From: Salipaludibacillus aurantiacus
Lineage (GTDB): Bacteria; Bacillota; Bacilli; Bacillales; Salisediminibacteriaceae
Length of the DNA: 64,000 bases
NCBI RefSeq assembly: GCF_900111295.1
Contig: NZ_FOGT01000006.1
Span: forward strand, 1-64,000
Direction of reading: 5' to 3'
The notes beneath the pieces are model-generated. The model was not told the origin of the DNA. It did no database searches and saw only the letters and a list, made by a program, of their open reading frames with translations. This document shows positions 26,322 through 35,773 of the stretch, piece after piece (position 1 is the stretch's first letter; each line of letters starts with the position of its first letter). The translations under genes and the position numbers were made by a program.

Positions 26322-26362
26322 TAAAAAACGGGACAAAATGAGAATTGTCTCACTTTGTCCCG
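26322..26362 (-). terminator. acoR terminator, possibly also AcoR-binding palindrome
   Basis: On the minus strand 15-base arms (26348-26362 and 26329-26343, one G.T wobble) enclose CAAT and are followed by six T residues: a strong terminator for acoR. The arms carry GRGACAAA repeats and a further copy (GAGACAAAA) lies just outside at 26363-26371. The place, about 50-110 bp upstream of the sigma-54 promoter, is where an activator would bind, so the palindrome may do both jobs (inference). Confidence 0.8.
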
Positions 26363-26400
26363 TTTTGTCTCATTATGTTCTGCCAGCAGTCTGAGCGATT

Positions 26401-28251
26401 CTAAAGCTGATATTTTTTAACTTTCCGGTAAAATGTACTCCTTGGCATATCCAATAGCCTGATCGCAGCTGAGGCCCTCCCGCCTGCTGCTTCAATTGCT
26501 TTTTTTATCTCCTGTTTTTCAATCTCTTCACGATAGGTCATATTATGAGACGGCGCTTCAGCGTCTGTTAGTTTTTGGATATAAAGCCCGTTCATCACCT
26601 CTTTTATTTTTTCAAGGTCAGCCGGGAGTTGAACAGGAAATGTCACTCTTAGTCTGTCCAGGCAGTTAATCAGCTGACGGATATTCCCCGGCCAGGACAT
26701 GTTTCTGAAAATTTGCTCAGCTCCATCCCGCCAGTGGATACTCCAGTTATGTTTGTCACAGTACCAGCTTATCAAATGGACAATATCGTCATACCTTTCC
26801 TTCAGTGAGGGCAAATGGACAGGATAAACGTACAGTCTGTAAAAGAAATCTTCTCTCATCGTTCCTTCTTTTACCATACTCATTAAATCCCTGTTCGTAG
26901 CTGTAATAAGCCGGAAATTCAGCTGTTCTGCCCGATGGCTGCCTATGGCTGTCACTTGCTGGTGATCGAGTACTTTTAACAAAGCTACCTGCATGGCAAG
27001 AGGAATTTCCCCAATTTCATCGAGAAACAATGTCCCCCCGTCTGCCTGGAGAAGCCTGCCTTTGTAACCTGACTTTTTAGCTCCTGTAAACGCCCCCGGT
27101 GCATAGCCGAATAACTCGCTTTCGATAAGAGTCGAAGGCACGGCTCCGCAGTTCATTTCCACAAAGGGGCCTTGATGGCGCGGACTGTGGTCATGTATTG
27201 CCCTCGCCAGCAGTCCTTTTCCTGTACCGGTTTCACCTGTTAAATGAACCGGTATGTCAAAGGCCGCCGCCTGTTCTGCCTGTTCGAGCGTCTTCTGGAA
27301 TGCCGAACTGACACCCTTGACGCCTGGAAACTGAAACGGTTTTTTTTCAGGGATAACAGAAGCTGCCTGAACAGGGCGCTCTGATTCAGAGACAAACACT
27401 TGATACCCAATGACCCGATCGGATCTCTCAGAATATACTGGCGTTTTCATCTTTACATCCCACCCTGTTGTTTTAATGGCTTCGTCGGTCAGTGGTTTAT
27501 GGCGCAAATCAGATAAACTGTTAAGACTGTGGGGGACATGAATAATCTTATTCATCCGGTTACATAACAGGTAAGGGGAAGAGTCTCGAAATTGCAGGGC
27601 CCGGCCCATAAGCTCAAGCTCATCCTCTTTCATTTGCTTGTGCCATTCATGTTCAATCGCATAGGCGGAAGCAACCACTGCGCCAAGCGTATGGTCATGC
27701 TCACAGGCTCCTACTCTCGTCGATACGTCCAGAACACCTAAAAGGTTGCCATCTTCATCTTTAATGGGTGCTGCTGAGCATACCCAGTTTTGTGACGCGA
27801 CCGAATAGTGCTCAGCCCCAATGACTGTAATCGGCTCCTGGTTTCTGAGCGCTGTGCCGATCGCGTTAGTGCCCACCTCTTCCTCTGTCCACTTTACTCC
27901 CTCAACAAAGTTAATCTCACGGGCTGAATTGATCGCATCCTTTTCCCCGACTACTTTCAGGACATACCCTTCCGGGTCAATTAAAAGCAAGATAGATTTT
28001 GTATGTTTGAATAAGCTGTGCAGATTGTTCAGAAATGGAGCCGCTGCTTCAATCAGCCGGGCATTTTGGCGCTGTCTTTCTTTTAAATCGCCGAGACTTA
28101 AAAGCTGAATTCCCTTTCCATCATATGGGTTGACACCGGACTGTCTGCAGAAATACCACGACTCCATAATCCGCTTGTTCATGCGGTCAGAATCAAGTGC
28201 CCCCTCTTTAACAAAGCGCGTCCAAACCTGTTTTTTCAGCTTCTCTTCCAT
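26401..28251 (-). CDS. acoR: Sigma-54-dependent activator of acetoin genes
   Basis: 616 residues: an N-terminal GAF-type sensor (about 60-190), a central AAA+ domain with Walker A GETGTGKG and the sigma-54-contacting GAFTGA loop, and a C-terminal Fis-type helix-turn-helix ([21 protein letters not shown]). AcoR activates acoABCL when acetoin is present. Start ATG at 28251 has GGGGTGG; an upstream in-frame ATG has no site. Confidence 0.94.
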   Translation of the reverse strand: MEEKLKKQVWTRFVKEGALDSDRMNKRIMESWYFCRQSGVNPYDGKGIQLLSLGDLKERQRQNARLIEAAAPFLNNLHSLFKHTKSILLLIDPEGYVLKVVGEKDAINSAREINFVEGVKWTEEEVGTNAIGTALRNQEPITVIGAEHYSVASQNWVCSAAPIKDEDGNLLGVLDVSTRVGACEHDHTLGAVVASAYAIEHEWHKQMKEDELELMGRALQFRDSSPYLLCNRMNKIIHVPHSLNSLSDLRHKPLTDEAIKTTGWDVKMKTPVYSERSDRVIGYQVFVSESERPVQAASVIPEKKPFQFPGVKGVSSAFQKTLEQAEQAAAFDIPVHLTGETGTGKGLLARAIHDHSPRHQGPFVEMNCGAVPSTLIESELFGYAPGAFTGAKKSGYKGRLLQADGGTLFLDEIGEIPLAMQVALLKVLDHQQVTAIGSHRAEQLNFRLITATNRDLMSMVKEGTMREDFFYRLYVYPVHLPSLKERYDDIVHLISWYCDKHNWSIHWRDGAEQIFRNMSWPGNIRQLINCLDRLRVTFPVQLPADLEKIKEVMNGLYIQKLTDAEAPSHNMTYREEIEKQEIKKAIEAAGGRASAAIRLLDMPRSTFYRKVKKYQL

Positions 28252-28357
28252 TCTTAGCCACCCCATTTTGAAAAGTATAATCAAATGCGGCACAACGGGT
28301 TTCTTTTAAATTAAGATTGGATTTAAGAGTTCTTCCGGCAAAATTCTTCTATTTTCT

Positions 28358-28363
28358 ATTATA
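28358..28363 (-). promoter_or_regulatory. Possible -10 of the acoR promoter
   Basis: TATAAT on the minus strand about 105 bp ahead of acoR. No good -35 is seen at 16-18 bases upstream. The remaining bases of 28252-28465 show nothing else clear. Confidence 0.35.
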
Positions 28364-28465
28364 CAATTATTTGACATTGTTTTTGTGAAAATTCAGAAAA
28401 AGTTACGAACATATTAAGAAGGAAAATACAGGGTGTTCCTGAAATTTCTTTCCTTTTTTAATGAC

Positions 28466-28510
28466 CAAAAAAACGAGCCGCGGCATGTCCTGCGCTGCCG
28501 GGCTCGTTTA
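28466..28510 (-). terminator. deoC terminator
   Basis: AAACGAGCC-type arms with GC-rich interior, followed by seven T residues on the minus strand, 15 bases past the deoC stop. Confidence 0.85.
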
Positions 28511-28525
28511 AAGTTAACAAGTATT

Positions 28526-29197
28526 TTAGTAGTCGCTGTCTGCTTTTTCACCTTCTACAATCTTCACACCAGCGCTCGCTCCAATACGGGTGGCACCTGC
28601 GTCTGTCATTGCCTGGGCGTCCTCCAGGCTGCGTACACCGCCGGAAGCTTTCACACCGGCTTTATCGCCGACTGTTTCTCTCATCAGTTTAACGTCTTCC
28701 ACAGTGGCGTTGCCAGTTGAAAAGCCGGTTGATGTTTTAACAAAATCAATTCCTGCTTTAAGGGCAATTTCACACGCACGGACTTTTTCGTCGTCTGTCA
28801 GTAAACATGTTTCAAGAATGACTTTTGTAAGAGCTTTTCCTTTAGCGGCTTCTGCTACTGCTTTCATATCCTCTTCTACGAGGGCGTCGTTTCCATCTCT
28901 CAAAGCCCCGATGTTAAGGACCATATCCACTTCTGTTGCTCCGTTTTCAATTGCATTTTTCGTTTCGAACGCTTTCGTCTCAGGTGTATTTGCGCCTAAA
29001 GGAAAACCGATTACTGTACATACATCCACGCCGGTTCCCTTTAATAGCTCTGCCGACTTTTTGACCCAGGTCGGGTTTACACAGACTGAAGCAAACTGAT
29101 AATCTTTCGCTTCCTGGCAAAGCTTGTCTATTTGTTCTTCTTTCGTTTCAGGTTTCAGCAATGTGTGATCAATAAGTGAAGCAAGTGACTGACTCAT
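28526..29197 (-). CDS. deoC: Deoxyribose-phosphate aldolase
   Basis: Class I aldolase of 223 residues that splits deoxyribose-5-phosphate into glyceraldehyde-3-phosphate and acetaldehyde. DHTLLKP opens the barrel; VKTSTGF holds the Schiff-base lysine and VKASGGVR the second active-site lysine. Start ATG at 29197 has AAAGGA; two codons upstream another ATG is too close. It follows nupC with a 250-base gap holding a 21-bp repeat cluster. Confidence 0.95.
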   Translation of the reverse strand: MSQSLASLIDHTLLKPETKEEQIDKLCQEAKDYQFASVCVNPTWVKKSAELLKGTGVDVCTVIGFPLGANTPETKAFETKNAIENGATEVDMVLNIGALRDGNDALVEEDMKAVAEAAKGKALTKVILETCLLTDDEKVRACEIALKAGIDFVKTSTGFSTGNATVEDVKLMRETVGDKAGVKASGGVRSLEDAQAMTDAGATRIGASAGVKIVEGEKADSDY

Positions 29198-29285
29198 TAA
29201 CATTCATCCTTTCGGTAATGGTTTTTTTTCATTCGGTTTTATTATCTCATATTAGGGCGGAGAGGTCTTCCCGTATCTCGCGCAT

Positions 29286-29420
29286 ATTCGCTGATAGACT
29301 CTCCCTTTCCGCTGATTGAATAGCTGTTTTCGCTGATTGAATTGGATTTTCGCTGATTGGACCCTCTATTTCGCTGATAGAACTCAATTTTCGCTGATTG
29401 AGAACTCTCTTTAGCTGATC
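29286..29420. repeat. 21-bp-period repeat cluster, family 1 (copy A)
   Basis: Seven copies of a motif around TTTTCGCTGATTGAA. GCTGAT falls at 29290, 29311, 29332, 29352, 29373, 29393 and 29414, spaced 20-21 bp, with variable bases between. It lies in the nupC-deoC gap, so it is probably transcribed. Related clusters occur at 43.45-43.52 and 58.78-58.87 kb. Confidence 0.9.
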
Positions 29421-29449
29421 GGCTTCTCAAAAACTTTAAATCTCTATTT

Positions 29450-30721
29450 TTAGAAAAACATCCCTGCAATAGATGCGTTTAGAAGTGAGGCGAGCATACC
29501 CGCCATAACGGCTTTCACACCGAGCCTTGCGATATCTCCTCGGCGGTTAGGCGCCAGGCGTCCAAGCCCTCCAAGAAGAATCCCTAGAGATGACACGTTT
29601 GCGAATCCGCAAAGTGCGAAACTTACAACAAGAACTGTTTTAGGCTGTAAATTTTCAATTTCTGGTCCAAATGCCGCATAAGCGACAAACTCGTTCAAAA
29701 TAAGTTTTTGGCCAATATAAGATCCGGCCTGGAATGCTTCAGCCCATGGCACACCGATCGCAAAAGCTAGTGGTGAAAACAGAATACCGAAAATATTTTC
29801 CAGAGTAATTCCCTGAAGGTTAATCTGGGCATCAGATCCTACTAACCCAAGGAAAAAGTTTACTGTAGTGTTTATAATGTTTTCCGCGCCGCCAAGTATC
29901 CCGTTCGCAAGTGCAATTAATGCAATAAATGCAAGGAGCATCGCACCGATGTTCAAAGCAAGCTGTAAACCTGTGCTTGCACCGCGTGCCGCTGCGTCTA
30001 TGACGTTATAAGATTCTTTATCGTCATCCATTTCGATGTTCCGCTCGTCGGAAGTGGCTTCCGGATCGGTTTCCGGGAGCATAATTTTTGCCATAACAAG
30101 CCCTGAAGGCGCAGCCATGAAACTTGCTGCAAGCAGATATTCCAATGGTACACCAAGAAGTGAATATCCGATAAGAACAGAACCGGCTACTGATGCAAGT
30201 CCTCCTGTCATAACAGCAAACAGTTCGGATTGAGTCATTTTATTCAGGAAGGGCTTAACAACAAGCGGCGCTTCTGTCTGCCCGACAAAAATGTTTGCTG
30301 CGGCGGACAGGGACTCCGGCTTACTTGTCCCGAGAAATTTAGCGAGGGCGCCCCCGATAATTTTAATGATATATTGCATAATTCCTAAATAGTAAAGAAC
30401 GGAAATTAAAGATGAGAAGAAAATAACCACCGTCAGTACCTGGAAGGCAAAAATCATTTCGACCCCCTCAGCGGCGAAAATTCCGCCGAACAGGAAATTG
30501 ATCCCTTCATCAGTGTATCCGATGACATTATTTACAATTCCTGTGAATTGTTGCAGTGCAGCTCGTCCTGTTTCCCAGTAAAGAACGATAAATGCAAAGG
30601 TCACCTGAATGGCAAGTCCGCCCAGAATGGTACGCGGTTTAATTGCCTTTCTGTTATTTGACAGTAAATAGGCAATCGACAAAACTACTAATATACCTAA
30701 TATTCCCCATAAAATATGCAT
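29450..30721 (-). CDS. nupC: Nucleoside transporter (concentrative, NupC family)
   Basis: Integral membrane symporter of 423 residues for uptake of pyrimidine nucleosides and deoxynucleosides driven by an ion gradient. The nucleoside-binding segments FVGQTEAPLVVKP and the C-terminal ALCGFANVSSLGILLGG are clear. Start ATG at 30721 has AGAGGTG. Middle gene of deoR-nupC-deoC; the phosphorylase gene often found in this operon is missing here. Confidence 0.95.
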   Translation of the reverse strand: MHILWGILGILVVLSIAYLLSNNRKAIKPRTILGGLAIQVTFAFIVLYWETGRAALQQFTGIVNNVIGYTDEGINFLFGGIFAAEGVEMIFAFQVLTVVIFFSSLISVLYYLGIMQYIIKIIGGALAKFLGTSKPESLSAAANIFVGQTEAPLVVKPFLNKMTQSELFAVMTGGLASVAGSVLIGYSLLGVPLEYLLAASFMAAPSGLVMAKIMLPETDPEATSDERNIEMDDDKESYNVIDAAARGASTGLQLALNIGAMLLAFIALIALANGILGGAENIINTTVNFFLGLVGSDAQINLQGITLENIFGILFSPLAFAIGVPWAEAFQAGSYIGQKLILNEFVAYAAFGPEIENLQPKTVLVVSFALCGFANVSSLGILLGGLGRLAPNRRGDIARLGVKAVMAGMLASLLNASIAGMFF

Positions 30722-30798
30722 GTTTAACACCTCTAACTTGTTCTGGTCGTGGTTTGGAACAAAATTGATTAGACGTCTAACAACCTGTTGCTAACTAA

Positions 30799-30836
30799 AC
30801 TATAACAAACGCCTTGAACATTTGTAAACCTTTTCA
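30799..30836 (-). promoter_or_regulatory. nupC promoter with cre-like and DeoR half sites
   Basis: Minus strand TTTACA (30823-30828), 18 bases, TATAGT (30799-30804). TGTAAACCTTTTCA (30823-30836, plus strand) matches cre except for CC in place of the central CG, and overlaps the -35. A TTGAAC half site (30814-30819), as in the deoR leader, lies in the spacer. Confidence 0.5.
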
Positions 30837-30854
30837 TGAATGTTTTTTCATATA

Positions 30855-30889
30855 GCATGGCAGGTTATTTTTAACAGCCTGTGCCATGC
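30855..30889 (-). terminator. Hairpin after deoR
   Basis: GCATGGCACAGG / CCTGCCATGC arms with a two-base bulge directly after the deoR stop. No T-run follows, so it is probably a partial terminator that lets some transcript continue into nupC. Confidence 0.4.
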
Positions 30890-31837
30890 CTACTCCTCTG
30901 CTTCTTCTATTAATTTTTTTGCTGTATGGGCATCTGTGACAAGGACATTGGCGTAGTTTCCTTTCAAAGCTCCACGAATACCCGGAAGCTTGCCCTCTCC
31001 CCCTGCAATCAGCACGGAATACTCCTTCGTGCTTAAATCTTCCAGGTTAATTCCTAAAGTTCTCGCATTCAATTCATCGCTGCAAATCTTTCCGTTTTCA
31101 TCGAAAAATCGTGAACAAATGTCCCCAGCTGCATGACTGTAAATGGATTTTAAATCTTCTTCTGAGAAATACCCGAGCTGGAACAGCAGTGATTCAGATT
31201 TTATTTTTCCGATTGTGTAAAGGGCAATATTAGCTTCTTTCCCCATATCCAGAATGTTTTTAATATATCTGTCCGCTTCAATTGCCTGTTTAACAACGAC
31301 ATGATCAACAATCGCTGGGATTGGCAGATGGCGCGGAACCGTGTTAAAGGCCTGTCCGAATAAATTAAGTGTTTCCCCTGCATAAGTGTTCGTTTCAGAA
31401 TGGCTGACGCTTCCCTTTAACTGAACCACCTTTACATTTGACACCTTTTTAGGGGTGAGCTTTTTAGCAATCTCATAGAGAGTCGTCCCCCAGGTAAGGC
31501 CAATCATATCTCCGTCTTTGACAATTCCGTCAAGATAGTCCGCGGTAGCGCTTCCAAGATTGCGTTTAATTTGTTCCTCGTCACCGTCAGGCGCATGGAC
31601 AACGATCGCTTTTTTTAAACCAAATGCTTCTTCAAGCATCTGTTCAAGCCGGGTGACATTTTGTTCCGGATCTTTTACTGTAATTTCTATAAACCCTTCT
31701 TCCTTTGCAAAATTTAGAAGCCTGGAAACGGTAGGTCGGGATACTCCTAATTTTTCTGCGATCATACTCTGGGTATAATCGTATACATAGTACATTCTCG
31801 CCGCTTCGATTGCTTTATTCACTTTTTCTTTTTCCAT
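30890..31837 (-). CDS. deoR: Deoxyribonucleoside operon repressor (SorC family)
   Basis: 315-residue regulator: N-terminal helix-turn-helix (QSMIAEKLGVSRPTVSRLL) and a C-terminal sugar-phosphate-binding domain with GDMIGLTWGTTLYEIA. In B. subtilis DeoR represses dra-nupC-pdp until deoxyribose-5-phosphate binds it. Start ATG at 31837 has AGAAGGTG; a GTG three codons earlier overlaps that site. Confidence 0.93.
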   Translation of the reverse strand: MEKEKVNKAIEAARMYYVYDYTQSMIAEKLGVSRPTVSRLLNFAKEEGFIEITVKDPEQNVTRLEQMLEEAFGLKKAIVVHAPDGDEEQIKRNLGSATADYLDGIVKDGDMIGLTWGTTLYEIAKKLTPKKVSNVKVVQLKGSVSHSETNTYAGETLNLFGQAFNTVPRHLPIPAIVDHVVVKQAIEADRYIKNILDMGKEANIALYTIGKIKSESLLFQLGYFSEEDLKSIYSHAAGDICSRFFDENGKICSDELNARTLGINLEDLSTKEYSVLIAGGEGKLPGIRGALKGNYANVLVTDAHTAKKLIEEAEE

Positions 31838-31873
31838 TTTTAACACCTTCTTTTCAAGAAAAAATTTATAGTT

Positions 31874-31893
31874 TTGAACTTTTTTTCATATAG
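31874..31893. promoter_or_regulatory. Candidate DeoR operator at the deoR promoter
   Basis: TTGAAC followed by TTTTTTCATATAG. The same 13-mer TTTTTTCATATAG (30843-30855) and a TTGAAC (30814-30819) occur upstream of nupC, which points to shared autoregulation. A TATAAA at 31865-31870 (minus) may be the deoR -10. The rest of 31894-32183 shows no clear element. Confidence 0.4.
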
Positions 31894-32183
31894 TTATGAA
31901 TACTATTTCACACCTTATCATAAATGCATCCGTCTAAAGACACAAGTTTGTTAACAAAATTTTCGCAGATTTATTTGTCACAGCCGAGTCTAAAGACCTG
32001 TTATGGAAAAGCAACAGCTGAAATGCAGCTATTATACTCTCCTTTTTTTGAATCGATCGTGCTCTTCACTAATATTTCGGGAGATTATTCGCAGAACTAT
32101 AGATGGAAAAGTGTCAATGGTTTACAATAGGTGACAACGGGGAAAACAATTACCACTGATTTCAATGAAGCGAGGTGCTTGTT

Positions 32184-32528
32184 TTGCCGTTGACAAAAGA
32201 ACAGGAAAAGCGGAAACTTCCTTCCAAAACGAGGGGTGATGAGAAGCGTCAGGAGGAGAATGAACGTTTCGAAAAACTGCTGGATAAGCTGGAAGATATG
32301 ACGACGAATGGGCGTTTAAAAGATATGGCCTATCATTTTACGGACAAAAAAGAAGTGATTAAGGTTAATCTTATGGCCGGTGTCGCCCGTGGTGTCGGAA
32401 TGACCATTGGAACTGCTATATTCCTGGCACTGCTATTTTATATTCTGTCACAGGCTATTTCTTTGCCGGTAGTCGGCGAGTATATTGCCGAACTGATGGA
32501 TACGGTTGATAACTACCGGAATGAATAA
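32184..32528 (+). CDS. DUF5665-type small membrane protein
   Basis: 114 residues: a charged N-terminus with a likely coiled coil (about 20-40), a short domain containing FTDKKEVIKVNLMAGVARGVGMTIG, and one membrane helix (about 73-93). The start is TTG at 32184 with GAGGTG upstream. Followed 50 bases later by a DUF948 gene, likely co-transcribed. Function is unknown; I infer an envelope role. Confidence 0.75.
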   Translation: MPLTKEQEKRKLPSKTRGDEKRQEENERFEKLLDKLEDMTTNGRLKDMAYHFTDKKEVIKVNLMAGVARGVGMTIGTAIFLALLFYILSQAISLPVVGEYIAELMDTVDNYRNE

Positions 32529-32580
32529 ACATCAATGAACTGCTCACAATAAATCAAAAATCTTAGACGAGGTGATACAT

Positions 32581-33009
32581 ATGGATTGGTTAGGTATTGG
32601 TGTATTTATTCTTTCACTTGCTTTTGCAGGACTGGTTATTATTTTAATTCCTGTTATGAAAAAGCTCGCTGCAACGCTTGACAACACTGCTTCAACAGTG
32701 GAAACAGTCAACAAAAGTATTGGGGATGTAACTGGTGAGGCAACTGTGCTGTTGTATAATACAAATGAAACGCTCGTGGATGTCAACGGCAAAATTTCCA
32801 AGCTGAATCCGCTGTTTGATATTCTCCACGATACTGGCGAGTCTGCCCATCATTTGACATCTACGCTTGCCCGTTACACTGCCGGTAAAGCTGAACGCGG
32901 CCATGCCGCATCCGAATTTGTCGACCGTAAAAATTTAGAAGGTATTTTACGCGGCGCAGCTTTTATTTATTATTTAAGAGAATTTAAAAAAGAATACGAT
33001 AAAAAATAA
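32581..33009 (+). CDS. DUF948 protein (YtxG-like)
   Basis: 142 residues with a single N-terminal membrane helix (about 4-24) followed by a helical region that matches DUF948 general-stress proteins such as YtxG. ATG at 32581 follows GAGGTG. It ends in its own strong terminator. Probably a membrane-anchored stress protein with cytoplasmic helices; its partner is unknown. Confidence 0.85.
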   Translation: MDWLGIGVFILSLAFAGLVIILIPVMKKLAATLDNTASTVETVNKSIGDVTGEATVLLYNTNETLVDVNGKISKLNPLFDILHDTGESAHHLTSTLARYTAGKAERGHAASEFVDRKNLEGILRGAAFIYYLREFKKEYDKK

Positions 33010-33018
33010 ACAACCGTA

Positions 33019-33056
33019 ACCCCTGAAAGGTAAACTTTCAGGGGTCTTTTTATTTT
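33019..33056 (+). terminator. Terminator after the DUF948 gene
   Basis: ACCCCTGAAAG / CTTTCAGGGGT stem, GTAAA loop, T-rich tail. Confidence 0.93.
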
Positions 33057-33070
33057 AAAGGAGGTTTTAA

Positions 33071-33136
33071 ATGCATGGGAGTGTACTGTTTGCCCGTAAG
33101 TTTTTATCTGGATCAATAGAGAAAGGGATCAATTGA
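33071..33136 (+). CDS. Possible 21-residue small protein
   Basis: Frame MHGSVLFARKFLSGSIEKGIN with a full AAGGAGG site six bases ahead, directly after a terminator. No promoter is evident and the peptide is not recognised. The site may be coincidental. From here to 33510 I see no other gene. Confidence 0.25.
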   Translation: MHGSVLFARKFLSGSIEKGIN

Positions 33137-33514
33137 TTTTTTTTAATTACTTATGGTTATCATTCACTTTAACAGCTGGAGCCGCAAAACTTTAAACGTT
33201 AATTCCACTACCATTTGCAGGCTGAAAAGTACGCCTGCAGGCTTATTTGCTCTGATTCTCTCCTTTCTATAATTTTTTTCTGGTGGTACACTAATACGTT
33301 ATGTTAAAAAGACACGACCGCTTGTACGAATATACTGCTTGTTCCGCTGATTTTTAACTTAGTTTTACTATCTGGCTGCTGCTGGCCGGAACGTGCGCCT
33401 GCGCGGGAGCAGAATTGAGTCTTTATGAGGGGGACTGTGCGGTGGGGCGTGACGGATCGGGGCAGTCACGGTGACGGTGGCGATGGCGGCGACGCAAATT
33501 ATGTCGAAATTTGT

Positions 33515-33661
33515 TATACGGTAGAGTTCCACTTTTATACGGTAGAGTCGTTCGGTTATACGGTAGAGTCGTCCATCTATACGGTAGAGTCACCCGGCTA
33601 TACGGTAGAGTTCCGCATTTATACGGTAGAATCACCAGATTATACCTCAGAGTACTCCCCC
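33515..33661. repeat. 21-bp-period repeat cluster, family 2
   Basis: Seven units with TATAC at 33515, 33536, 33557, 33578, 33599, 33620 and 33641: exactly 21 bp each. The conserved part is TATACGGTAGAGT, the other eight bases vary, and the last unit is degenerate (TATACCTCAGAGT). The period is divisible by three, so frames stay open through it, but no convincing gene exists. 33662-33808 shows nothing further. Confidence 0.93.
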
Positions 33662-33808
33662 GATCCCCCAGCCTAATAGGTAGAACCCCCTCTATACGCC
33701 TAAAAGTCCACAAATAAGTCGGCAAAAGGATTCCGCTATGCGGCTGGACCCTGCTAAAAGGGGCCTGCCTGCACGGATCCCCCCTGACTCCAAGAAGCTC
33801 ACCACGAT

Positions 33809-33840
33809 AAAAAACCGGCATATATACTGATACATGCCGG
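33809..33840 (-). terminator. Terminator of the ABC transporter operon
   Basis: CCGGCAT / ATGCCGG stem followed by six T residues on the minus strand. Confidence 0.9.
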
Positions 33841-33859
33841 CTGCCTTCGTTTCGTTTTA

Positions 33860-34816
33860 TTAAGCTAAATCGCGTTTTTGAAAATAAACCGTACTGGCGC
33901 CTATAAAGACGAGAGCGTAAACGGCAAGGACCCCAACGGAAAAACCGAGTCCTACTCCCGGGAGGAGTTCTTCTCTTACGACGTAAGCCGGAAGGTCCAT
34001 ATGCGGAAGAAACACATACTTATACCAGGCCGTTTCTCCCAGCAGAGCCGTAAATGCCTGTGAGATGCTTGTGGCAAAAAGGATGAAAATTCCGATGCCT
34101 ACAGCGAGCGTCTGGCTTTTAAATAATATGGAGATTGAAAATGAGATGATGATAAACATCAGCAAATTCAAAAAGTACAGTCCGGCTTTTTGCGGCAAAA
34201 CTTTATCGATGGTGGTATAAAGGTTATTTCCATCAAAGTTCATCTCCATGACAGGTGTTGAGGGGCTGCCTGCACCAAAAAACAGCGTCCCCAGAATGAG
34301 ATTAACAATGCCTAACAAAACAAAAAGAGCAGCAGAGAACCCGACCACAGTCAGGAACTTAGCCAGTAAAAACTGCCAGCGCTCAAACGGACGGATGAGC
34401 AGATGTTTCATCGTCCCGTTGTCAATTTCAAAGGAAACAATCGAACTGGCAGCGATCACGGAAAATAACGTAATGAAGGAGGTCGCTACTAAAAGAGTCT
34501 CATTCATAAACGTCATATTATTAGTAATATTCGGGTCCACCCCCGCAGCAAGCAGTGCCTCATTTTCTTCTATCTTCTGCTCTGCACTTTCCCGTACCCA
34601 CTCTTCGTCCTCATTGGCAAGGATTTCTTCCTGTTCAGCAATCTCTGTTTCCAGAGCAATCTCCCAATTCTGCCCCTGCGGTACGGTGGTTTCTTCTATA
34701 AACGAATAGTAAACAGCCGTGATAGCGATCATTAAGACGACAATTGCCGCGGCAAAAATCCATGTTTGTTTTTTGTTCCACAGTTTAATCCATTCATTTT
34801 TAAGTAATGGAAGCAT
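33860..34816 (-). CDS. ABC-2 type permease
   Basis: 318-residue membrane protein with six predicted helices. A long extracytoplasmic loop (about residues 36-100) rich in glutamate separates helices one and two. The layout matches bacitracin/lantibiotic-type export permeases. The start follows the ATPase stop as TAAATG with GGAGG. Substrate unknown. Confidence 0.88.
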   Translation of the reverse strand: MLPLLKNEWIKLWNKKQTWIFAAAIVVLMIAITAVYYSFIEETTVPQGQNWEIALETEIAEQEEILANEDEEWVRESAEQKIEENEALLAAGVDPNITNNMTFMNETLLVATSFITLFSVIAASSIVSFEIDNGTMKHLLIRPFERWQFLLAKFLTVVGFSAALFVLLGIVNLILGTLFFGAGSPSTPVMEMNFDGNNLYTTIDKVLPQKAGLYFLNLLMFIIISFSISILFKSQTLAVGIGIFILFATSISQAFTALLGETAWYKYVFLPHMDLPAYVVREELLPGVGLGFSVGVLAVYALVFIGASTVYFQKRDLA

Positions 34817-35773
34817 TTAGGTCGCCTCCTTTTGCAGTTCGTCAGATTTCTCTGAAGTTAATGCCAGGAACTTATCTTCAAGTGTAGAGCGCCTGGATTC
34901 GAGCCCGAATACGTCTACCCCAGCCTGGACAAGACGTCGGTTTAATTCCGGCAAAACGTCATGAGGCATTTTCAATAGAAGTACCGAGCCGTTCTCTCGC
35001 TGGGAAAGGGTTACCTCTTTAAAACCGGCAATCGCCTCTTCCGCCAGGCCAATATGGCTGTCAGCCACACGCAGAGCGACAAGCTGTCCGGCAGCGCCCT
35101 CTGCCTCTTCTTCCTCATGTATATTTGATATATTAATGATTTTTCCTTTTTCCATGATCACGACTCTGTCACACATCAGTTGCATTTCAGACAGTAAGTG
35201 CGAAGAGACAAGGGTTGAAATGCCGTTGTCTGCCAACTGCTTTAAATAGTCTCTTAAATCACGGATGCCTTTTGGGTCGAGTCCATTTGTCGGTTCATCT
35301 AAAATGAGCAGAGCCGGCTCATGTAAAATGGCCTGGGCGACCCCAAGCCGCTGCTTCATCCCTAAACTGTATTTCTTAACTTTATCATGGATGGCGCCGG
35401 TCAGCTTCACTAGTTCAACGACTTCATCCACGCGTTTCTTGCTGATGGTGTTTTTCGCCATCCTGGCGTACTGCTCCAGGTTCTTATAACCGCTCATATG
35501 GTCATAGAATGCTGGATTTTCGACGATGGCACCTATTTCAGATTTGCAAGCCAGGCCTTCCTCGTCTAAATCCCGGCCGTTTATATACACTTTCCCTGAC
35601 GTCTTTTTTATGAGGCCGACAATCATGCGTATTGTCGTAGTCTTTCCTGCCCCATTTGGCCCCAGCAAACCGAGAATTTCACCTTTTTTCATCTGGAAAG
35701 ACGCATTATGTACAATGTTTTTTCTATTCAGCTGCTTTGTCAGCTCATTAATCTCAAGTACCGTTTGACTCAT
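34817..35773 (-). CDS. ABC transporter ATP-binding protein (BcrA type)
   Basis: 318-residue ATPase: Walker A GPNGAGKTT, signature YSLGMKQRLG, Walker B LLILDEPTNGLD, switch SSHLLSE. The C-terminal extension of about 95 residues is typical of BcrA-type exporters. AGGAGGGAG site. Works with the permease in the next gene, perhaps in peptide antibiotic export or defence (family inference). Confidence 0.92.
   Translation of the reverse strand: MSQTVLEINELTKQLNRKNIVHNASFQMKKGEILGLLGPNGAGKTTTIRMIVGLIKKTSGKVYINGRDLDEEGLACKSEIGAIVENPAFYDHMSGYKNLEQYARMAKNTISKKRVDEVVELVKLTGAIHDKVKKYSLGMKQRLGVAQAILHEPALLILDEPTNGLDPKGIRDLRDYLKQLADNGISTLVSSHLLSEMQLMCDRVVIMEKGKIINISNIHEEEEAEGAAGQLVALRVADSHIGLAEEAIAGFKEVTLSQRENGSVLLLKMPHDVLPELNRRLVQAGVDVFGLESRRSTLEDKFLALTSEKSDELQKEAT

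Noticed and set aside
29242-29469. Gene in the nupC-deoC gap on the minus strand
   Set aside because: The frame is made of the 21-bp repeat and overlaps the nupC end; no ribosome site.
33423-33821. Protein genes across the TATACGG repeats on either strand
   Set aside because: Open frames arise only because 21 is divisible by three. They lack good ribosome sites and give low-complexity peptides in several frames at once.
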